From assembly GCA_039815945.1 (NCBI GenBank), contig JBCBYI010000057.1, positions 1 to 19,460 of the forward strand: 19,460 nt of DNA. The letters are read 5' to 3'. A model generated the notes under the pieces. That model was not told the DNA's origin. It did not search any database and saw nothing but the letters and a program-made list of their open reading frames with translations. The position numbers and the translations under genes were made by a program. Of this stretch, positions 1-6,587 are shown in pieces (position 1 is the first letter of the stretch; each line of letters opens with the position of its first letter). This stretch comes from UBA11606 sp039815945 (lineage in GTDB: Bacteria > Actinomycetota > Acidimicrobiia > Acidimicrobiales > Aldehydirespiratoraceae).

Positions 1-1
1 G

Positions 2-226
2 ATCCGGGTCAACGCGGTGCTGCCCGGTTCGACCGACACGACGATGTTGCAGTCGTTCATCGCCGGCGACGAGGGCATGGCCAAGATCATCGCGTCGTCG
101 AACATCCACGGCCGCCTGATCGAACCCGACGAGGTTGCGAGCGCCGTCGTGTGGCTTGCGTCGGATCAGGCCGGCATGGTCAACGGCCAGTCGCTCGTGG
201 TCGACGGCGGCGGACTCGTCCGCTGA
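2..226 (+). CDS. SDR family oxidoreductase, C-terminal fragment
   Basis: The 5' part lies outside the window, so only the last 74 residues are seen. They carry the C-terminal hallmarks of classical short-chain dehydrogenases: an RVNAVLPG segment (the usual 'vNavaPG' after the catalytic helix), a T-x-x-L stretch, a GRLIEPDEVASAV helix and the terminal pattern 'A..NGQSLVVDGG'. The catalytic Tyr and Lys and the Rossmann nucleotide-binding glycines are not visible. Members of this family are NAD(P)-dependent alcohol or ketone oxidoreductases, and the substrate cannot be inferred here. The next gene starts two bases after the TGA stop, so the two are probably co-transcribed. The family call is firm and the specific function is unknown. 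Confidence 0.9.
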   Translation: MRVNAVLPGSTDTTMLQSFIAGDEGMAKIIASSNIHGRLIEPDEVASAVVWLASDQAGMVNGQSLVVDGGGLVR

Positions 227-228
227 CG

Positions 229-1170
229 ATGGCGCCGCTCGCCCCCGGTTCGGTCTCGCTCCGGTTGTATCCGCACGACCTGGCGGCCGACGCACAGGTC
301 GAGGTGCTCCGACGTCAGGCTCGCCGGGCGAGCGAACTGGGCTACGACGGCGTGATGGTCAGCGAGCACCACGCCGACTTCCCCGGCTACCTGCCCAACC
401 CGGTGCAGCTGGCGGGGATGCTGCTCGATTCGATGCCCACCGGCTGGGTGGCGCCGTGTCCGATGCTGTTGCCGCTGAAGCCCTATGCCCTGATCGCCGA
501 GGATCTCGCCTGGCTCGCCGCCGCCTACCCGGGACGCGTCGGCGTCGGTTTCGCCGCCGGTGCGCTGCCGGTCGACTTCGAACTCGCCGAGGTGCCCTTC
601 GACGAGATCGTCGAACGGTTCAAGACGGCCCTGCCCTCGGTGGTCGAGGCGCTCCGGGGCCGCGACCCGGGTCCGCTCGGCCGGGACCGGGCGATTCGCC
701 GGCTGGCCGATGACCCCATGCCGATCGTCGTCGCGGCCCAGAGTGCGCCGGCGTGTCGCCGGGCGGCCCGGCTCGGCTGCGGCGTGCTGTACGACAGCCT
801 CCAGTCCGCCGAGGTGTCGGCTCGCCTGGGTGCGGCCCACCGTGAGGCGGGAGCCGACCACGGGCGAGTCCTGATCCGGCGGGTCTGGATCGGGCCACCC
901 CCCGATGCCGAGATGGCGGCGCAGATGGATCACTACCGCAGCTACGCGAACGACGCCGCCACCAAGAACTGGGCCGACGACTCGCTGGTGCACGGCGCGA
1001 CGGCGGCGGCTGCCGCCGAGGCGTTGCTGGAGGTGCTCGCCGCGTCGGACTGCGACACCGTCAACGTCCGTGTCCACGTGAAGGGGCTCACGCCCGAACA
1101 GGTGGACGATCAGCTGGATCTCCACGGTGACGGGTTCGTCGAGGCGATCCGGTCGAGACTCGCCGGTTGA
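229..1170 (+). CDS. Luciferase-like (LLM class) flavin/F420 oxidoreductase
   Basis: This 313-aa protein has the look of a bacterial luciferase-like TIM barrel. An N-terminal strand (VSLRLYPHD) is followed by a helix and GYDGVMVSEHH (about residues 38-48), where the SEHH motif is typical of the flavin pocket. NPVQLAGML and a long-chain loop follow, then PGRVGVGFAAG (101-111), matching the usual 'GR..lGvg.G' phosphate-binding turn, and later PIVVAAQS. Such enzymes use FMNH2 or F420 for monooxygenation or hydride transfer. Which cofactor is used cannot be told from sequence alone. I chose ATG 229, two bases after the preceding SDR stop, because homology-like sequence begins there; the frame stays open upstream, but that stretch overlaps the SDR. 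Pairing with an SDR suggests a small catabolic operon. Confidence 0.85.
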   Translation: MAPLAPGSVSLRLYPHDLAADAQVEVLRRQARRASELGYDGVMVSEHHADFPGYLPNPVQLAGMLLDSMPTGWVAPCPMLLPLKPYALIAEDLAWLAAAYPGRVGVGFAAGALPVDFELAEVPFDEIVERFKTALPSVVEALRGRDPGPLGRDRAIRRLADDPMPIVVAAQSAPACRRAARLGCGVLYDSLQSAEVSARLGAAHREAGADHGRVLIRRVWIGPPPDAEMAAQMDHYRSYANDAATKNWADDSLVHGATAAAAAEALLEVLAASDCDTVNVRVHVKGLTPEQVDDQLDLHGDGFVEAIRSRLAG

Positions 1171-1206
1171 TCCTCAGGGCGACGGCGTCGATGCCGATGG
1201 AACCAT

Positions 1207-1755
1207 GTGACCTCGCCCGCCACGCCCGTTCCCGACGCCTTCGACGAGCCTGATCGGCCGACCGGGACCGACCGGTTCGACGAGAAGGTCGCCGACATGA
1301 AACGGCGCGAGGCCGACCGTCTCGCCCACAAGCACATGTGGCACGCCCACCACTGGCCCGACGAGTACGAGCGGTGCGTGCACATCGGCGACCGGCCGGT
1401 CTGTCGGCGCTGCCTGACCCTCTACCCGGCCGCGATCGCCGTCGCGATCACCTTCCTCGGCGGCGTGCTCTTGTGGCCCGTCGCGGCCGATCCCTGGCTG
1501 ATCTGGGCGCTGTGCATCCCGGCCACCGCCGACTTCGTCCTCGAGCAGCTCGGGGTGATTCGCTACTCGGCGCGTCGCCAGGTCATCGCGACGGCGTTGC
1601 TGGCTCCCGCACTCGGGCGGGGGATGGGCTACGAACTCGCCGACCCGTGGTCGTGGGAGTTTTGGGGCCCGGTGGTGGTCTTCTGCAACGTCTGGTTCAT
1701 GGCAACGACGGCAGGCCGGAACCGCCGAACGACCGTCGATCTCGCTCATGGCTGA
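1207..1755 (+). CDS. DUF2085-like membrane protein with Cys/His motif
   Basis: The product is 182 aa. Residues 1-40 are charged and probably cytosolic. Residues 41-69 hold a dense His/Cys cluster: HKHMWHAHHW, then C57-V-H and C66-R-R-C69. This resembles the 'C.H......C.RC.GiY' signature of the DUF2085 membrane family, and could bind a metal. Hydrophobic segments follow at about 74-92, 97-112, 126-137 and 151-168, consistent with an integral membrane protein. The start is GTG 1207. An ATG at 1297 would remove 30 residues and keep every recognisable feature, so the start is uncertain, with only a weak GGA upstream. The gene overlaps the next by 8 bases, implying translational coupling. Function is unknown. 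Confidence 0.7.
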   Translation: MTSPATPVPDAFDEPDRPTGTDRFDEKVADMKRREADRLAHKHMWHAHHWPDEYERCVHIGDRPVCRRCLTLYPAAIAVAITFLGGVLLWPVAADPWLIWALCIPATADFVLEQLGVIRYSARRQVIATALLAPALGRGMGYELADPWSWEFWGPVVVFCNVWFMATTAGRNRRTTVDLAHG

Positions 1756-2176
1756 GCATCGCGTCACCTTCGAGGTCACCGCATCGCCGCACGACGTGTT
1801 CGCCTTCGTCAGCGATCTGGCCAACCTCCCGGACTGGGATTCCTCAGTCCGCTCGGCGACGGCCGCGGCCGACACGGGACCGGCGCTCGGCCGGTCGTTC
1901 GATGTGCTGGTCGGGTTCTACGGTCGAGAGCTCGAGACCGTGTGTGAGATCGATCGTTTCGACGCCGACACGCTGGTGGGGTGGACGATCACGGGCAAGG
2001 CCAACGGCTCCGTGCGCGTGACGCTGCGGCCGACCGAGTCGGGCACCGAGGTCGACCACCATCTGCGGGTCAACCTCACCGGCCTCGCCCGCTTGCTCGA
2101 CCGTGGCCTGGGCGTGGCGCTCGAAGGCATCGGCGAGAACGTGGAGCGGGGTCTCACCCGCCGCTTCTCGAGCTGA
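1748..2176 (+). CDS. SRPBCC (polyketide cyclase/START-like) family protein
   Basis: This 142-aa protein matches the SRPBCC fold in length and layout. It starts with a strand (EHRVTFEVTAS), followed by PHDVFAFVSDLANLPDWDSSV, the very typical helix-turn 'p..vf.fv.D..n.p.Wd.sv'. Successive beta strands end in TEVDHHLRVNLTGLARLLD and a long C-terminal amphipathic helix. The family binds hydrophobic ligands in a deep cavity, and single-domain members are often annotated as polyketide cyclases or dehydrases without proof. ATG 1748 lies inside the last codons of the DUF2085-like gene (8-base overlap), so the two are likely made together. Only six bases separate the stop from the convergent carD gene. 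The ligand is unknown. Confidence 0.85.
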   Translation: MAEHRVTFEVTASPHDVFAFVSDLANLPDWDSSVRSATAAADTGPALGRSFDVLVGFYGRELETVCEIDRFDADTLVGWTITGKANGSVRVTLRPTESGTEVDHHLRVNLTGLARLLDRGLGVALEGIGENVERGLTRRFSS

Positions 2177-2182
2177 GCCTGG

Positions 2183-2662
2183 TCAGACCAGGGCGCCGTC
2201 GACCTTGGCCATGGCGTCGTCTTCGTCGACATCGAGGGCGAACGCGAGCTCGGAGACGAGCACGTTGCGGGCCTTGGTGTAGAGCGACTTCTCGCCGGCG
2301 GACAGGCCCTTGGCCTGATCGCGCAGCGCCAGGTTCCGGACCACCTCGGCGACCTGGTAGACGTCGCCGCTCTTGAGCTTCTCCTGGTGGTTCTTGAAGC
2401 GGCGGGACCAGTTGGCCGGCTCGCGGACGTCGCGCTTGGCGAGCACCTCGAAAAGATCCTCGACGTCCTCTTCAGAGATCGGCCAGCGCATGCCGACCTC
2501 GTCGGCCTTGTCGACCGGCACGGCGAGGGTCATGTCGCCGTGAGCCATGCGGAGCACGAGGTACTCGGTCTCTTCACCGAACGCCTTGCGCTTCTCCTTC
2601 TTCTCGATCACGGCCGCTCCGTGGTGGGGGTACACCACTCGGTCGCCAGGCTTGAAGCTCAC
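2183..2662 (-). CDS. carD: CarD family RNA polymerase-binding transcription regulator
   Basis: The 159-aa product aligns by eye along its length with mycobacterial CarD. The N-terminal Tudor-like RNA polymerase interaction domain opens with FKPGDRVVYPHHGAA, then EYLVLRMAHGDMTLAVP. The helical C-terminal DNA-binding domain contains NWSRRFKNHQEKL, KSGDVYQVAEVVRNL and GLSAGEKSLYTKAR. Trp85, the wedge that stabilises the transcription bubble in Mycobacterium tuberculosis, is at the same position. Arg25 and Lys90 also coincide with functional residues there, whereas position 47 is Ala rather than Arg. CarD stabilises open complexes at many promoters, including rRNA promoters. The start is GTG 2662 with a GAGGA element about ten bases upstream. 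It is transcribed away from the 2779 gene and converges on the SRPBCC gene. Confidence 0.95.
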   Translation of the reverse strand: MSFKPGDRVVYPHHGAAVIEKKEKRKAFGEETEYLVLRMAHGDMTLAVPVDKADEVGMRWPISEEDVEDLFEVLAKRDVREPANWSRRFKNHQEKLKSGDVYQVAEVVRNLALRDQAKGLSAGEKSLYTKARNVLVSELAFALDVDEDDAMAKVDGALV

Positions 2663-2720
2663 AGAAGATCCGTCCTCGAGGTAAGGCCCATTCCGGGTGT
2701 TTCAGGATGCCATCCCCGTC

Positions 2721-2736
2721 CGCGTTCGCAAACGCG
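2721..2736. repeat. Short inverted repeat between carD and the 2779 gene
   Basis: CGCGTT and AACGCG form a perfect 6-bp dyad separated by CGCA, in the 116-base divergent intergenic region. It lies about 60 bases upstream of the carD start and 30 bases upstream of the proposed -10 of the + strand gene. It could be a small operator, but a dyad this short is expected by chance in DNA of this GC content. Confidence 0.25.
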
Positions 2737-2765
2737 CCCGCGAGAAGCGATGGCGGGTGGATGCC

Positions 2766-2771
2766 TACCAT
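2766..2771 (+). promoter_or_regulatory. Putative -10 box (TACCAT) of a leaderless promoter
   Basis: TACCAT fits the actinobacterial TAnnnT -10 pattern and ends 7 bases before the ATG at 2779. That spacing places the expected transcription start at or next to the start codon. No convincing -35 is seen. The spacing matches that of the 13004 box almost exactly. No Shine-Dalgarno sequence lies in front of this ATG. Confidence 0.5.
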
Positions 2772-2778
2772 CGGTCGC

Positions 2779-3816
2779 ATGCGCCGTGACTGGATCCTCG
2801 CCGTCGTCGTGGTCGCGGCGTCGCTGGCCGCCGGGACGGCCTATGTCGTCGCCTCGCGCGAACCCGAGCCCGAGGCGTACCGGTACGTCGCCGCCCTCCA
2901 GGCGCCGACCCCCCTCGCCGGTGGGCTCGTCTTGCCCGAGGTGCCGGTTCGCACCCTCGACCCCTACGAGGGGTACGGCACGTGGGTCGACGTCTTCGAC
3001 TTCTCGCCGCCCTACGCCGGTGCGTCGCCGAGCGTCAGCCCCGCCGACGTCGTGACGATGGCCGACGCAGGCGTGCGCACGATCTATCTCCAGGCGGCGC
3101 GCGACGACGATCGCTCGCCCGAGGGGCTGGAGGATCCGTGGTTGCTCGCCGAGTTCCTCCTCGCCGCCGACGACGCCGGCATCGAGGTCGTGGCCTGGTA
3201 CCTGCCCAAGTTCAGCGGTGACGGCACCGACGAACAGCGCGTCGACCAGATGGCGGCCTTCCAGGTGCTGGGGCGTCGGTTCGCCGGGGTGGGGATCGAC
3301 ATCGAGTGGACCAACGACAACGACGACGAGACCCGCACGGCGCGCCTGATCGACCTCAGCACCACGATCGACACTGCGCATCCCGATCTGCCGTTCAGCG
3401 CGATCGTCTTGCCGCCGGTGCTGATCGAGGTGGTCAACACCGCGTTCTGGCCCGGGTTCCCGTGGGCGGAGATCGCCCCGCACTACGACGTCTGGCAGCC
3501 GATGAGCTACTGGTCGTTCCGCTCCCAGTCATCGGGCTACGGCGACGGCTACGCCTACAACGAGGAGTCGGTGCGGCGCCTGCGGGCCAACATCGACGAT
3601 CAGGACGCGCTCGTGCACCCGATCGGCGGGATCGGCGGCATCGACGGGATCGACGACCCCGAGGATCCGCCCGAGCCGCTGGCGACGCTCGAAGAGATCG
3701 ACCGCTTCGCCGACTCGGTGCGTGACACCGGCTCGATCGGCGCGTCGATGTATGACTGGGCGACACTCGACGACGCCGCCAAGGCTCGGCTCGCGGAGCT
3801 TTTCGCCGACGGCTGA
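2779..3816 (+). CDS. Secreted or membrane-anchored GH18-like TIM-barrel protein
   Basis: The product has 345 aa. Residues 5-25 (WILAVVVVAASLAAGTAYVVA) form a signal or anchor segment with no lipobox cysteine. The rest looks like an extracytoplasmic TIM barrel: GYGTWVDVFDFSPP (66-78), GVRTIYLQA (98-106), GIEVVAWYLPKF (134-145), FAGVGIDIEW (168-177), PFSAIVLPP and YDVWQPMSYW (236-245). GIDIE resembles the DxxDxDxE strand of glycoside hydrolase family 18, with Glu176 in the catalytic position, and WQPMSYW resembles the conserved 'MtYd' strand. The first Asp residues of the GH18 motif are missing, so activity is uncertain. I chose ATG 2779 because the signal segment begins there and a -10 box sits 7 bases upstream. 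A Gly/Ile/Asp-rich loop covers 282-292. Confidence 0.65.
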   Translation: MRRDWILAVVVVAASLAAGTAYVVASREPEPEAYRYVAALQAPTPLAGGLVLPEVPVRTLDPYEGYGTWVDVFDFSPPYAGASPSVSPADVVTMADAGVRTIYLQAARDDDRSPEGLEDPWLLAEFLLAADDAGIEVVAWYLPKFSGDGTDEQRVDQMAAFQVLGRRFAGVGIDIEWTNDNDDETRTARLIDLSTTIDTAHPDLPFSAIVLPPVLIEVVNTAFWPGFPWAEIAPHYDVWQPMSYWSFRSQSSGYGDGYAYNEESVRRLRANIDDQDALVHPIGGIGGIDGIDDPEDPPEPLATLEEIDRFADSVRDTGSIGASMYDWATLDDAAKARLAELFADG

Positions 3817-4533
3817 TCACGGTCGGGCCAGCGCGGTGGCCAGTCGGCGCCGGTCGATCGGGCCGAGCAGTTCGTGCAGGTCGGCCATCACGACGTCGAG
3901 ATCGGGGAGCGAGGCGAAACACTGCCGGGCGAACGAGCCCACGTCCAACCAGGCTGCGAGCGAGGGAGTGACCGGGGTCCAGGCGACGGTGCCGTCGATG
4001 ACGCCGGCTCGCAGCGCGGCCCAACTCGTGTCGAGGCCGCGGGTGAGATGCGCCATCAGCTCCGGACTCGAGGGAGGCCCCGGCGCGACCAGCGGATGCA
4101 GCCGCCGCATCGCCAGCCACGGAGGCGGATCGCCGAGCGGCGCATCGAGCACCGCCTCGAGCACGCGGTCGAGCCAGACCAGGTTGACGAGGGCCCAGAT
4201 CGGCCGCCGGCAGGGGCGGGTCGCCAAGCCGAGGGCGCGCCGAGCGGGATCGAGGGCGGTGATGGTGGCCCCATCGGTCTCGAGCCGGTCGAGCGCCGGG
4301 TCGTAGATCACGGCGTCGCCGACGCGGTCGACGGCGGCGACCAGCGCATGGGGATCGGCGCCGAGCCGCGCGGCGACGGCGTCGACCGAGGGCCCGAAGC
4401 GCACGCCGACGAAGGGGAGGGGCCGCGCCTCGTCGTCGAGGAGGATCCGCGTGCGGCGGGTGGCGACCACGGCACAGCGGCGGGTGTGGGCGAGGGTGGC
4501 GAGTTCGGCCAGGGTGGGAACGGCGGTGGGCAC
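3817..4533 (-). CDS. Hypothetical protein, unrecognised
   Basis: I do not recognise this 238-aa protein. It is Ala/Arg/Leu-rich and looks soluble and mixed alpha/beta. The N-terminus reads LAELATLAHTRRCAVVATRR, followed by a VGVRFGPSVDAVAARLGADPHALVAAVDRV segment. The central part has PIWALVNLVWLDRVLEAVLD, and the C-terminus LPDLDVVMADLHELLGPIDRRR. There is no signal peptide or clear transmembrane helix. The start is GTG 4533: AAGGA lies 8 bases upstream, while the open frame further upstream to 4608 is Arg-rich and runs through the putative operator region. Its stop codon directly abuts the stop of the convergent 2779 gene, with no base between. It is divergent from the methyltransferase operon and may share its control region. 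Confidence 0.7.
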   Translation of the reverse strand: MPTAVPTLAELATLAHTRRCAVVATRRTRILLDDEARPLPFVGVRFGPSVDAVAARLGADPHALVAAVDRVGDAVIYDPALDRLETDGATITALDPARRALGLATRPCRRPIWALVNLVWLDRVLEAVLDAPLGDPPPWLAMRRLHPLVAPGPPSSPELMAHLTRGLDTSWAALRAGVIDGTVAWTPVTPSLAAWLDVGSFARQCFASLPDLDVVMADLHELLGPIDRRRLATALARP

Positions 4534-4588
4534 GGGACGTGTCCTTCGGTCGGTGTGCAGCGCACGGGGACGAAGGCGGCCGACCCGA

Positions 4589-4620
4589 CCGCGAGGTGAC
4601 CCGACCATGCCCGCGAGGTG
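4589..4620. repeat. Direct repeat CCGCGAGGTG, two copies 22 bases apart
   Basis: CCGCGAGGTG occurs at 4589-4598 and 4611-4620 in the divergent region upstream of the methyltransferase operon. The 22-base period is about two helical turns, so both copies would face the same side of the DNA. The second copy runs into the left arm of the inverted repeat at 4617-4654. This arrangement is compatible with a tandem regulator site, but no regulator is known. Confidence 0.4.
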
Positions 4621-4654
4621 TGACAGGCGATCGCGCGGGTCGGCGTGTCACACC
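4617..4654. promoter_or_regulatory. Inverted repeat GGTGTGACA / TGTCACACC, putative operator
   Basis: GGTGTGACA (4617-4625) and TGTCACACC (4646-4654) are perfect 9-bp inverted arms around a 20-base spacer. They lie about 50 bases upstream of the proposed -10 of the methyltransferase operon and 84 bases from the divergent hypothetical gene. Half-site length and placement fit a dimeric regulator controlling one or both genes. The spacer is GC-rich and no T-run follows, so it is not an intrinsic terminator. The binding protein is unknown. Confidence 0.5.
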
Positions 4655-4702
4655 CCGTCGGCAGAGTGCGAGCAGTTGCACGAGCCGGGCACCCGCCCGG
4701 CC

Positions 4703-4708
4703 TAGGAT
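4703..4708 (+). promoter_or_regulatory. Putative -10 box (TAGGAT) of the methyltransferase operon
   Basis: TAGGAT matches the TAnnnT -10 pattern and would start a transcript about 16-17 bases before GTG 4732. The short leader contains GGAG five bases before that GTG. A TTGCAC at 4676 is 21 bases upstream, too far to be a normal -35 partner. Confidence 0.5.
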
Positions 4709-4731
4709 CGCCAGTCGACCCCGGAGACCCA

Positions 4732-6243
4732 GTGACCGAACGCCGAAAGACCACCGCCACCACCGCCTTCGGGGTGGGCCGTCGCGAGAGCCATGACGCA
4801 TCGGATTTCTACGCGCGGTTCACGCCGCCGGAGATCAGCGCCGACGACACCGTCAACGCGGTGCCGGCCGATCTCGCGCCGATCCACAATCGCAACAGTC
4901 TCGAGATCGCCGAGGTGTTCCCCGCCAACTCGGTGTCGCTCGTCGTCACCTCACCGCCGTACTTCGTGGGCAAGGAATACGAGCTGGCGGTGACGGGCGA
5001 TCCCGACACCCGCAGCGGCGTGCCGAGCGTGCCGACGTCGTATCTCGACTATCTCCAGATGCTGCACGATGTCTTCCGGGCGTGTGTCGAGGTGCTCGAG
5101 CCGGGTGGCCGCATCGCGGTCAACGTCGCCAACCTCGGCCGCAAGCCGTACCGCTCGCTGAGTGCCGACGTCATCTCGATCCTGCAGGACGACCTCGGCC
5201 TGCTGCTGCGCGGCGAGATCATCTGGCAGAAGGCCGAAGGGGCCACCGGCTCGGTCGCGTGGGGCAGCTATCGCAAGGCGACCAATCCGGTGTTGCGCGA
5301 TCTCACCGAGCGGGTGATCGTCGCCAGCAAGGGCCGCTTCGACCGGGTTTCGCCGAAGGGCCGGGAGTCGACGATGTCGGCCGACGATTTCATGGAGGCG
5401 ACGCTCGACGTCTGGAAGATCAACCCCGAGTCCGCTCGCCGGGTCCAGCATCCGGCGCCGTTCCCGGTCGAGTTGCCCCGCCGCCTGATCGATCTCTACA
5501 CCTACGACGGCGATGTCGTGCTCGATCCGTTCCTCGGCTCGGGGTCGACCCTCGTCGCCGCCGAGCGCACCGGGCGTCGCGGGTTCGGGTTCGATCTCGA
5601 TCTCGAGTACTGCGAGATCGCCCAATCTCGTCTCGATGCCGAGCGCGAGCGACCGAAGCTGCGTGCGGTCGAGGTCCTCGGTGAGGAGCCACTGTTCGAG
5701 ACGCCCGACGACGACGACGATCGCCAGGAGTTCTTCCAGGCCCGGGCCACGAGTGAGGGCAAGAAGGCCGCCGACATCGCCGAGCGGGTCCTGACCGACG
5801 CCGGCTTCACCGTGGTGTCGGATCCGGTGAAGATCCCGAAGGTCGGCGTGCAGTTCAACTTCTTGGTGGAGGATGCCGAGGGCGGGCGCTGGTACATCGA
5901 CGTCTCCGGCGCGTTCACGACCGTGCGCCCGGGTCTGATGCGCACCGACACGCTCTGGAAGACGCTCGGCCGTATCCACGTGCTGCGCGCCACCGACGAG
6001 CCGCAGAATCCGAGCCGCGTGTTGGTGCTCACCTCCAACCTGCCCAAGGCCAACAGCGAAGGCGACAAGGCCCTCCGAGCGGTCGGTGTCGACCAGGTCT
6101 TCGACGCGGTCGAGATGTTCGACGCCGCCGGCGTCGCTCGGCTGCGCGAGTACGCGAAGGGCGATTCGGTGCTGCCGGTGCCGGGCTTTTGGACCGAGGC
6201 CGACATCGAGGCGTACGAGGCGACCGAGCGCCGCCCGAAGTGA
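4732..6243 (+). CDS. Beta-class DNA methyltransferase with extra C-terminal domain
   Basis: The product has 503 aa. The catalytic motif TSPPY is at 73-77 and precedes the AdoMet-binding motif DPFLGSGST at 265-273, the order of beta-class amino-methyltransferases. The S/T-S-P-P-Y form is commonest in N4-cytosine enzymes, so m4C is likelier than m6A. EPGGRIAVNVANLG (123-136) and FGFDLDLEYCEIA complete the fold. After an acidic linker (325-331, DDDDD) comes a domain of about 135 residues (340-475) not needed for a minimal methyltransferase. It contains VQFNFLVEDAEGGRWYIDVSGAF and RTDTLWKTLGRIHVL, resembling a degenerate PD-(D/E)xK nuclease fold with D390-V-S392. The start is GTG 4732, after GGAG. 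It is the first gene of a three-gene operon with overlapping frames. Confidence 0.85.
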   Translation: MTERRKTTATTAFGVGRRESHDASDFYARFTPPEISADDTVNAVPADLAPIHNRNSLEIAEVFPANSVSLVVTSPPYFVGKEYELAVTGDPDTRSGVPSVPTSYLDYLQMLHDVFRACVEVLEPGGRIAVNVANLGRKPYRSLSADVISILQDDLGLLLRGEIIWQKAEGATGSVAWGSYRKATNPVLRDLTERVIVASKGRFDRVSPKGRESTMSADDFMEATLDVWKINPESARRVQHPAPFPVELPRRLIDLYTYDGDVVLDPFLGSGSTLVAAERTGRRGFGFDLDLEYCEIAQSRLDAERERPKLRAVEVLGEEPLFETPDDDDDRQEFFQARATSEGKKAADIAERVLTDAGFTVVSDPVKIPKVGVQFNFLVEDAEGGRWYIDVSGAFTTVRPGLMRTDTLWKTLGRIHVLRATDEPQNPSRVLVLTSNLPKANSEGDKALRAVGVDQVFDAVEMFDAAGVARLREYAKGDSVLPVPGFWTEADIEAYEATERRPK

Positions 6244-6587
6244 GCGCCAACGTCGCCTACGCGGTGGTCCACACCGAACCGCCCTCGATCTTCCTCGCCG
6301 AGGACATCGAGGTCCTGCATCGGGTGCTGGCGCTCGAGGTGGTCGCCCGCACCGATCCGGCGATGCTCGGCTCGAGCGCCGGCGCGATCCGCGACGCCCT
6401 GCTCGAGGAGCGGTGGGGCGACGCCGTCGTCGGGTGGATCCAGGCGCTCGGCACCGGTGTCGACGTCTACGACGGCAAGTCGATCTACACCGCCGACGAT
6501 CTGCCCGCGGATCTGATCGGCGCCCAGCTGCAGTTCACCCGGCTGTTCGGGGGCGAACGGGTCGGCGAGTTGCGCCGGCTCGGCTGA
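6240..6587 (+). CDS. Small hypothetical protein of the methyltransferase operon
   Basis: I do not recognise this 115-aa protein. GTG 6240 overlaps the methyltransferase TGA in the sequence GTGA, and its own TGA shares one base with the ATG of the next gene. Such coupling suggests a fixed stoichiometry with both neighbours. Visible features are an N-terminal strand (ANVAYAVVHTEPP), a helix FLAEDIEVLHRVLALEVVART, a short Gly/Ser turn, a helix IRDALLEERWGDAVVGWIQALG and the segment VDVYDGKSIYTADDLPADLI. There is no signal peptide, membrane helix, Cys cluster or obvious DNA-binding helix-turn-helix. It could be a subunit, specificity factor or immunity-type partner; this is inference from position only. 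Confidence 0.75.
   Translation: MSANVAYAVVHTEPPSIFLAEDIEVLHRVLALEVVARTDPAMLGSSAGAIRDALLEERWGDAVVGWIQALGTGVDVYDGKSIYTADDLPADLIGAQLQFTRLFGGERVGELRRLG

Noticed and set aside
1179..1189. CGACGGCGTCG dyad after the first luciferase-like gene as a terminator.
   Set aside because: The stem is 5 bp with a single-base loop and no T-run, so it cannot act as an intrinsic terminator.
1205..1210. ATG directly followed by TGA (ATGTGA) at the start of the DUF2085-like gene.
   Set aside because: A minimal start-stop pair could regulate initiation, but the overlapping GTG in the correct frame is the simpler explanation, and there is no supporting leader structure.
3622..3660. Gly-Ile-Asp repeat (GGIGGIDGIDD) as a possible repeat element.
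   Set aside because: It is a short low-complexity loop inside the coding frame of the TIM-barrel protein, with no copies elsewhere in the window.
4676..4681. TTGCAC as the -35 box of the methyltransferase promoter.
   Set aside because: The distance to TAGGAT is 21 bases, too long for a standard promoter.
3434..4801. A - strand open frame of 455 codons overlapping the 3817-4533 gene in another frame.
   Set aside because: It is almost pure Arg/Ala/Pro/Ser and crosses the operator region and the methyltransferase promoter. The 238-aa frame has better composition and a ribosome binding site.
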